Assembly (NCBI RefSeq): GCF_018687715.1
Contig: NC_056755.1
Location: 21,917,501-21,981,500 of the forward strand
Length of the DNA: 64,000 bases
Source of the DNA: Carya illinoinensis
Lineage: Eukaryota; Streptophyta; Magnoliopsida; Fagales; Juglandaceae
Reading direction: 5' to 3'
Shown in pieces: positions 56,729-64,000 of the stretch. Position 1 is the first letter of the stretch. Each line of letters starts with the position of its first letter. Below the pieces are notes generated by a model. It was not told the origin of the DNA. It saw only the letters and a list, made by a program, of their open reading frames with translations, and made no database searches. The position numbers and the translations under genes are program-made.

Positions 56729-59700
56729 TATGGATGGGTAAAAACTCCGCTCATTCTGACTCCATCCAAATTTTGACAAGGCTTGGAATCAGACTCCCCT
56801 AGCCAGAGTCGGAGTTGGAGCTCGGAGTCAATGTTGGCTTCGAACTCTGACTCTGACCTATTTTTCTTTTTTAAAAAAATATCACCTAATCAAAATGACA
56901 TCATTTCATTCCAAAACATAGGACCCCCTACTGAAGTAACTAAATGACATCGTTCTGCTTGAAGAGGAACGACGGTGAAGAAGGGGGTCCAAAACGCAGG
57001 ATTCCCTTCTTCCCCCCTCACTTTCCCATAACACCTACAAGGCTGCACAACTCCCTTTATCTCTCTCCTATCCACACTATGCTTCACTTCTCCTGCTATC
57101 TGTCGTCGCTTGAGGCCGCTACGAGCCACCTTTGGAGTTCATCAGTTGATTGTATTTGTAGGCCACTCACTCAATTTTTTTTTTTTGTAGAATTTTGGGG
57201 CTCCAAAATCATTTAATTGTCACATTATGGTTTGAAATTTGTGAAATGTGTATGATTGTTGTTTGCATTTCAATGATTTCAATTTTTAGGCTGTTAAATT
57301 TAAGAATTGGGGGATTTAGGTTTTGAAAAAATAAGGTTTTTTGCTCCAGACAACATTTGCTCGATGCTCGTTTGATTGTGGCTTGAGCAAACTTCACACA
57401 AATTGTTCACTCGAGTGTGGCTTGAGTAGACGTTCAGTTTTTATGTTTTGTTTTTAAACCACAAATATGACTAGACAAATATGTTTTTCCTTTTCAATGT
57501 GTTTCCAATGTGTAGATAGTTTTCATAACATGTTAAGTGGCAGCTTTTTATTAATTATTTCAGATAATTTTATACCAAGTTTGAGCAAACTATGGATGAT
57601 ACATCATTATAGCTGTTGGCATCGCCGATAGGTACTTCAGGCCATAGCCCCCATCTCGACCAGCTAGCTCCTATGATGTTAATATGCTTAATGAGGATAA
57701 GAAGTTGAAGAAGATTGAGGCTGATAGACCAGCACGACCTAGTAAAAAAAGATCGTGGATTCATGGACATGGGAACATTTCACCAAAATTTTTAGTGATC
57801 GTGAGAACTTGCAGGCTCGATGCCACTACTATGGGCAACTAAGCGGTTATCATTCGAAGAAGCAACGCATGTTAGTATTAATATCACATCTTACGGGTTG
57901 CCAGCGGTATAAGATAGATAAAGGGTTGGTGGAAACTGATCATATGAAGTTGAGTTACGAGACTTCTATGCCACTAATGGCACGTAGATTAAAAAGCTGT
58001 CAATCCCTCAATACAGTGTGAAGATGTTGAGGGATATGCTTGTAGAGATGATTATCATTGATAAGATGAGATGCATTTTATCACGGTTGACAAAGCAGGT
58101 TTATGCAAATTTGTGCACATGATTGAGCCACGATTTCCCATGCCTTCACGGTATATGATGATGCACGATTGTTTGAAGAGGCATGCTAAAGAGAAGGCAA
58201 CGATGAAGGAATAATTTGTTGCCACTTACAAGAGAGTACTAATACATAGACCTCCATACAGAATGTCGGCTAGATGTCTATCACAGCGTACTTTATTGAT
58301 AGTGAGTAGACGTTGCATAAGCTGTTTATCAACTTCAAAGAAATTGTTGATCATAAGGGTTTATCCATTGGCAAGGGGATGGAGAACTGTATAAATGATT
58401 AAGGGATCAAAAAAGTGCTTTGTATCATGATTGATAATGCCAGTGTGAATGAAACTGCTAATGATTGGTTCAGGCATAATATGACGGTGAGGAAGGATAT
58501 CATTCGTGAGCATCGGATTGTCAATGTAAGTCTGAGGTTGAGCATTACTTTATAGAAGATGTCGAGACAGCTAGTGTAACATTTCATATATTAACTTAGT
58601 GGAATGTGAATTTTGGCAAATTTTTAGTCCTTTCCCAAATAGCTAGGGATGTACTATCCTATCACTACGATTGCCTATAAGTAAGCGTTTAGCACCAAAA
58701 GTCGTGCCTTGGATGCTTATCAAAATTTATTGTATCCAAACACTATCGAGGCCATTGTTTGTACACAGAATCGGTTAAGTTCAACGTCCATTGGAGTAGA
58801 TACCATTGATTTGGAGAGTTATTGATTGAGTTGAAATATTACATATTTTATACATCTAGAACTAATATATTTTAATTCTTTCATTACATTATTATTGGTT
58901 TTAAATGAAAAAAACGATTAAGATGCATAAATTCAAGTTGTGATTTAACTTGATTAATAGCATGAATTTATAATTAATTTTATAACTTGTGATTTAATTG
59001 GACTATATTTTTTTTTTCACATGCATAACATATATTTGATATTTTATTCTTTATTTTTATTTTTTATATATAAATAAATGAAGCATGTGAGCTGAAAAAT
59101 ATAAAAAGTAAAAGAAAAGTGGGTTGCTTTCTGGCTTTTCCGTAAGGGACTTCACTTGGCTTTTGAAGAGATTGAATGAGAATTGTTTTTTAGCTTTTTG
59201 ATCTTTTACACGTGGCATGGATAGGGAGGTTTACTTATATTAGGACTTTGACTTGGGCAACATTTGTTTTATGCTATTATTCATTCACGCCGCAGGGAGG
59301 AGTATTTTTTTGGGGTCACTTCACGGATTCTCCTGGGACCTAGAGTACACTGCACACATTGTTTTCTTCTCTTGGGCATTTTATTCATTTCAGTGTCATG
59401 GGCATATATTCAATTAGCACCGCATACTTCTATATTTTCAATTGGGCATTTTCAGCATCGGATACAATTTTTCTCCGGGATTGAAGACTCTACAAGCTAA
59501 CTGGGAATTTATTCATTCTTTTATGTATCTTGGGTCTACACTACAGTGTCGTTGACAAGCTCCTTGAAGGGTCCAATTGCTGCTACAGTCCAACCTCTTC
59601 CACTGCTTTCAATCTCCATCTTTGTTCATTTGGTTTGATCTTTTCATTACATACTTTTTATTTAACTTCAATTTAAAATTTATGGTATATTCTTGATATT

Positions 59701-61027
59701 TTTGGCTTAAAAGTATGGGCATTTTATTTGTTGTTTATTTTATTTTATGTTAGTTTTTTTTTTATTTCTCTAAGCTTCTATTAAATATGCATTACAATTA
59801 TATTTTAGATTAATTTCAGTTTATTATTTAATTTTCAGATTAATTAAAATTGTTTAGCGGAGCTGAATCTTTAATTGTTAATTTCAATTTGTTATTAGTG
59901 TTTTACATTCCATTTCGACACTCAAAAAAATCTAAAAGTATGAATATAGTCTATGACTAGTACCCTTTTTATTTCCGTTGCACTCTTCTATTTATTATAC
60001 ATACCACCAATTTTATTTGTGAAACTTTTCACCATTCTATACAGGTTTGGATTTAAGCAACTTTCCCTAAGGAGATGATCTAGGAATTTTATTCATAATT
60101 ATTACACGACATCTTCCTGTATTTGGGATAGCCTTTGTGCTACTCATTTTTGAGTGAGTCAGCTATAAGCTTGAATCGGATAATTTTATGGTTTTAAATT
60201 ATTATTTACATAATTTTAATATTTTCACTATAAATCTATAATTTATATGATTTTGTAAGCATAGTTGTGAACCCCAAACTAATTGTGGATGACTGAGACA
60301 GACGCACCATGGGATGAAGAACCCCCGGACCCCTTTATTGGTGAGAAACTCAATACCACCATAGAAAACTTGTCAGAGTTAGAGGTGGGGGTGAGTTCAT
60401 AATGTATCGTATTTCATGTCATTTATCACTTGGTTGATGGTTTAGAAGTCTAAAGTAAATGACTAAAGAAAAGATAGTGCATCTAATCAATAAAACTTCA
60501 TACCGTAAATAACTATTGAGTCATTAACTCAAATGCATGGACTGTCAGGATTGATGCGGGATTATGGCTATTTGAATCAATTCTCTTATACATTATTTAT
60601 TTTTTGGTGCTGTAAATTTAAACATATTACAAATTTGTTGTTTTAAATTTAAATTTATTATTTACATACGTTAAATCACATATTTTTGTATTATACCTGA
60701 TGTAATCATTATATTTAAACTTTAGCTTTTTTACTTATTTTTTTTATAGTATTTTAGACTTTTTAATTATTTTTTTACATTATTTTATTTTTTTAATATT
60801 TTTAAACATGGGTAGGCATATTTTTCATTCAGATTGGGCTTTCGATATTGGCCCAGGCCCAATCTGATTAAGGCAATTAGGCCTTGGACCCACTTCAACT
60901 CCAATTGGAGTCGAAGTTTGAAGTCAAACTTCGACTCCAATTGGAGTTGGAGTCAAAGTGCATATTGGCCTCCAACTGCAGTTGGAGGTGGGCATTCCGA
61001 CTCTGTCAAAGTCAGAGCCCACCACTA
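56729..61027 (+). mobile_element. 4.3-kb decayed autonomous hAT transposon
   Basis: The ends are TATGGATGGGTAAA and, inverted, TAGTGGTGGGCTCT. A perfect 8-bp duplication TTTTAGAG flanks it (56721-56728 and 61028-61035), diagnostic of hAT. Subterminal arms carry GGAGTCGGAGTTGGAG / GACTCCGACTC motifs in both orientations (56745-56865 and 60890-61015). A broken hAT transposase lies at 57590-58830. The rest (58830-60800) is AT-rich with no recognised gene; a 78-codon frame at 59264-59500 has no visible family. Confidence 0.88.
57590..58830 (+). pseudogene. hAT transposase (BED finger, RICESLEEPER-like), broken
   Basis: WEHFTKI, ARCHYYGQ and SHLTGC (57755-57910) form a BED-type finger; the second Cys of CxxC is replaced by Tyr. 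DMLVEMIIIDKM (about 58030) and EPRFPMPSRYMMMHDC (about 58125-58175) follow, as in plant hAT transposases. Then come FKKIVDHKGLSIGKGMENC (about 58330-58390) and MIDNASVNE (about 58427). A C-terminal stretch, FPNS*..TILSLRLPI then AFVCTQNW-like (about 58625-58770), matches the hAT dimerisation region. At least five stops or shifts make it non-functional. Confidence 0.82.
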
Positions 61028-61035
61028 TTTTAGAG

Positions 61036-61671
61036 TTAGGATACGAAATCTTGAAATTAAAGCAAAATTTCATTTTCCATATATAGAAGGATAAAATGAT
61101 AATTTTCCTATGAGTAAGTGATTTTATATTTCTAAGTATGTTAGTGAGGAGTTTCTATCCTTTAGAAATATTTCACTACAGTTTCCTTTATTTTGCTCTT
61201 TTTTACATCATGCTATAATCGTTGTAAGTTAGCCCCTAACTTATTTTAAGGATATTTATGTGTATGGTGGTAAGAAACCATCATTCATGTTGATTAAAAT
61301 ATATATATATATATATATATAGATGTTAAGTTATGTCATGCCATATTTTATTTTCAATAACGAAATTATTTGTTACATATTATATTACGTCATGCCATGT
61401 TTAACTGTTGCACACCATGCTATGTCATTGTTAGTCATATTTACACGTCATGTCATGTCATTTGTCATTTCATTTCATGTCACATCATATCACGAGTTTG
61501 GAATTCACCACAAAAATATAGTCAGTTAAGTCTTTAATGTTTATCACGGCCCCAAGTACTAGGATGGCACAGTATCCTAATGAAACTCCATTGTTTAGGC
61601 TTGAGTGTTTAAACTAATATAAAATTCTTTGGGTTGAAAAAGTATCATTAACAAGCTTTGAACGGAGCCTA
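61036..61671. other. Spacer; no gene seen
   Basis: Contains a TA microsatellite (about 61301-61321), CATGTCATGTCATTTGTCAT-type repeats (61380-61490) and a short LTR-like piece (CACGGCCCCAAGTACTAGGA at 61545). No coding signal. Confidence 0.45.
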
Positions 61672-61754
61672 AATAATGCTAAATATCCCTTTCATTTGGA
61701 TGTTTATAGGAGGCATGCATGTGGATGAAGAGGTAGACAACTGGGATTTTGGTG
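61672..61754 (+). repeat. Direct repeat, left copy
   Basis: Pairs with 62136-62218. Both hold AATATCCCTTTCATTTGG, AGGAGGCATGCATGTGGA and GAGGTAGACAACTGGG. Agreement is about 85% by eye. Confidence 0.8.
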
Positions 61755-61959
61755 TATGAGCAATGGTGTTGTTTTACAAGCATATGCTTAGACTCCAATA
61801 TCAATAGATCTAGCATTAATATTGACTTAATCTTTAAAACACTATCATATCTCATATCCTAAGATATTAATAATCTCATTGGCTAGGTAAAGAAGCAAAT
61901 AGAGAATAGGACTATAACAACAATGTTAATGCAAAAATGCCTTATTTTTTAGAAAAAAA

Positions 61960-62100
61960 TCTATTCATTATCCATTTTCTCATCATTCTCTTATCATCTC
62001 ATGATGTAGCATTAGATGATAGGTTTTCAAGTGAAATATAATAAATAATCTACAATTATATAATATCTCATTATGATATGATGAAATGATAATGAATAGA
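61960..62100. mobile_element. ~141-bp MITE between the direct repeats
   Basis: The left arm TCTATTCATTATCCATTTTC and the inverted right arm TCTATTCATTATCATTTCAT match with one small indel. The loop is AT-rich and non-coding. The target duplication is not resolved. Confidence 0.55.
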
Positions 62101-62135
62101 ATTATTCTATTTTTTAATGTTGTTAAGCATGTCCA

Positions 62136-62218
62136 ATAATGCTGAATATCCCTTTCATTTGGGTGGTTCGAGGAGGCATGCATGTGGAATGAGAGGTAGA
62201 CAACTGGGGTTCTGGTGC
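62136..62218 (+). repeat. Direct repeat, right copy
   Basis: See 61672-61754. This copy lies about 325 bp upstream of the TMEM135-like start codon. Confidence 0.8.
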
Positions 62219-62464
62219 AGCTACGCAACATGGGCTAAAGGTTTTTTTTTTTTTCCTGTTTGAAGTGGTTTGACATGTCAAACAGTCTTAATTCTATGAG
62301 AATGCCATCATTTGGAAGGAAGTGATGATATGGTAAAGGAAAAGTCTTTTTGCAGGCAACTCGCGTACTAAATCGCTCAACTATGCTAAGGTGGAAAACA
62401 AAACGAAACACTTCGAGAGAATTTTGGGGCATTTGGAGCGGGAAGATTGAAACCATCCCTATAC

Positions 62465-62465
<1 letters not shown>

Positions 62466-62527
<62 letters not shown>

Positions 62528-62537
62528 TCTCTCTCTC
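62466..62537 (+). repeat. (CT)n microsatellite in the TMEM135-like 5' leader
   Basis: A nearly perfect CT run with one TA interruption, six bases before the start codon of the following gene. Confidence 0.95.
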
Positions 62538-62542
62538 CCAAA

Positions 62543-64000
62543 ATGGCATTAGTGTCTCTGCCATTGCCACCTCTACAAGATAAAGTTGACGAAGAACGTC
62601 AGCTCTGGGAGGCTGAGGACAGTTTCCGTGAGGCTATCAAGGAGCTCCAACGCAAGCTGGGGGCCTCCCTGCGACCATGCTGTGGACGAGCCTTCGTGTG
62701 TGGCTAACTTCATTGGCAACGTAGCCAGAGCTTCCTCCTCTCCTATAGCATATGCATCGGCATCGGGATCTTCCTCTGCACTTTCAAGCTTGCTCCTCTA
62801 CAATTCTACTCCTCCCTCCTCGATCCCAAGGGTAGAGCTCCCGTTTTGAATCTTTCGTAGTCATCAGCATTCTCTACATCATTTCATTGCTGTTGTGTAT
62901 TGGATTAGCTTGCGAGTGATTTGTGATGAAGTTGATTTCAATTAGGGATTTGAAAATATAGCCAAAACACGCTCAAAGTTTGAAATCAAGAAGTTGATCT
63001 TTTTTTTTCTTTTTCTATAGAAAAAAGAAAGAAAGAAAAGAAAACATAAGATCTAGTTAATGCTTTTTACAGTGTTTTCTTCAAGTATTTGGGATTGTGT
63101 TATTAAATAAGTTTTAGAACTTGTCTTCTTATTCATTGATTTGTTAAAAAGTTACGCAATAGAAGTGCAATCAATAAATAATTGATGTGTATCGGTGAGG
63201 GTATTCGTTGAGAATGTTTTCAAGGACGATTTCTGATGATGCTATTTTGTTTGCCGCAACTTGTCTTAGAAAAAGATCTAATAGTAAGAGAGGAAGCGTG
63301 CCATATCAGATTATTTTTTGGTGGATTCACTGGATCTTATCATGCCCTTAGATGTTTGTTGAGAAAGTTGAGAAAGAAAGAGATGCCATTCAATGCATAA
63401 ATTTGCACATTCACTCCCACTATTTGATTATTTTCATCTTGAGTCACTCTTGATACTACTTTTGTTTTACTTTGTGATACCTTGAAGTCATATTCCTTAT
63501 TTATGACTTTGTTTAAGGTGATGATGGAGCAGCATTTTAGTAGGTTCAGTTGTTGGCCTATCTATTTTAGCCGAAGAGGATTCTAACAGGAGGCATACAC
63601 TTGCTTTATATCTTTTGGCTAGGGTAGCTCAAGCATGTGAATAAATGCTATGTAACCTAATTAATTTTCAACTGTTATCTGAAGCAGTCATTATTATTTT
63701 TGTTTTGATTTGCTATTATTCTTGCTTGTGCTTGTGTGGATGCAAGCCAGTCTAATGATTTTTTTTTTCCTTATCTTGTCAGTGTGCTATAATTATGCAA
63801 AGTCTAAGAACAACTTTCACCTTTGGGAAAGCCATTGGAGGCATGGAGATTCTTTGTTGGTTGCTTTGCTTGTGCACAAGTACCATATCAAGACTTCATC
63901 CAGAAGACAAGTTTTGTTGCATAGCTTGTATACAAGGCATTGAGGGACATCTATAGAGGTTACCTTGTAGATGTGGTCTCACTTCCTATCAATGCTTCAA
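62543..64000 (+). pseudogene. TMEM135-like membrane protein gene, decayed, runs off the window
   Basis: Recognised pieces in order: exon 1 from ATG 62543 (ERQLWEAEDSFREAIKELQR), then CDHAVDEPSCVANFIGN in a second frame and SFLLSYSICIGIGIFLCTFK and FYSSLLDPK in a third, to about 62830. Exon 2 (63257-63396) reads QLVLEKDLIVREEACHIRLF, GGFTGSYHALRCLLRKLRKK. Exon 3 (63533-63636) reads ILVGSVVGLSILAEEDSNRR and HTLALYLLARVAQA. Exon 4 from 63783 reads YNYAKSKNNFHLWESHWRHG then, after a shift, ACAQVPYQDFIQKT, a stop at 63922-63924, and LVYKALRDIYRGYLVDVVSL. These match plant proteins with a TMEM135 N-terminal domain. Exon 2 has lost its acceptor (CCG for CAG) and donor (AT for GT), and about 15 residues expected after ACAQV are absent. 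It is therefore a decayed copy. The functional relatives are multi-pass membrane proteins whose precise plant role I cannot state. Confidence 0.75.

Noticed and set aside
59264..59500. 78-codon frame within the hAT element
   Set aside because: No resemblance to transposase or to any family I know; AT-rich neighbourhood and no exon signals.
1..64000. CRISPR arrays, operons, Shine-Dalgarno-led genes, tRNA or rRNA genes
   Set aside because: None seen; gene structure is eukaryotic throughout and the regular repeats are tandem or transposon-derived.

Overview
The window is nuclear DNA of a flowering plant: GT-AG introns, a chloroplast ATP-synthase assembly gene (CGL160-like), an isoprenylated heavy-metal-domain (HIPP) gene, and dense nested LTR retrotransposons, MULE, hAT and PIF-like DNA elements. 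The repeats look like those of a woody eudicot, possibly Fagales (walnut/oak relatives). That placement rests on impression only.

Layout. 1-4249: decayed Ty1/copia on the minus strand (RT, integrase, gag, 5' LTR), cut by the window start. 4494-12887: an 8.4-kb MULE bounded by ~50-bp inverted repeats. It carries two convergent genes: a GRF-zinc-finger / coiled-coil / membrane-tail protein (+) and a six-exon FAR1-type transposase (-) with two homopolymer frameshifts and one stop codon. 13268-13823: a MITE with a second MITE inside it. 14896-19531: intact nine-exon CGL160-like gene (-), 336 codons, with a hAT-like element ending 127 bp before its start codon. 19659-23876: hAT-like, MITE and PIF-like elements. 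23880-26630: 5'-truncated copia (+) with an exact in-frame 141-bp tandem duplication in its RNase H. 27094-37194: structurally complete copia (-) with LTRs, PBS, PPT and TSD GCATT, itself invaded by a gag-only LTR element (30718-36494). 37790-38060: RNase-H-like relic. 39856-40387: HIPP gene lacking its metal-binding exon. About 41000-50928: an old Ty3/gypsy (-) split by a 4.4-kb internally deleted gypsy (TSD GTTAG) and a 2.26-kb solo-LTR-like insertion (TSD CCCAT). 50929-56720: more gypsy LTR-like DNA with an 882-bp hAT-like element. 56729-61027: 4.3-kb decayed autonomous hAT with a perfect 8-bp TSD. 62543-64000: decayed TMEM135-like gene (+), running off the window.

How the parts relate. 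Only CGL160 looks like a fully functional host gene. HIPP and TMEM135-like are damaged. The most interesting system is the MULE: its convergent transposase plus accessory gene recalls MuDR (mudrA/mudrB), but the second gene is a GRF-finger membrane protein. Next come four hAT-like elements sharing TA-GG-TG-type ends and 8-bp duplications while carrying different GC-rich palindromic motif arrays. All boundaries and exon models were read by eye from motifs, without alignment software.
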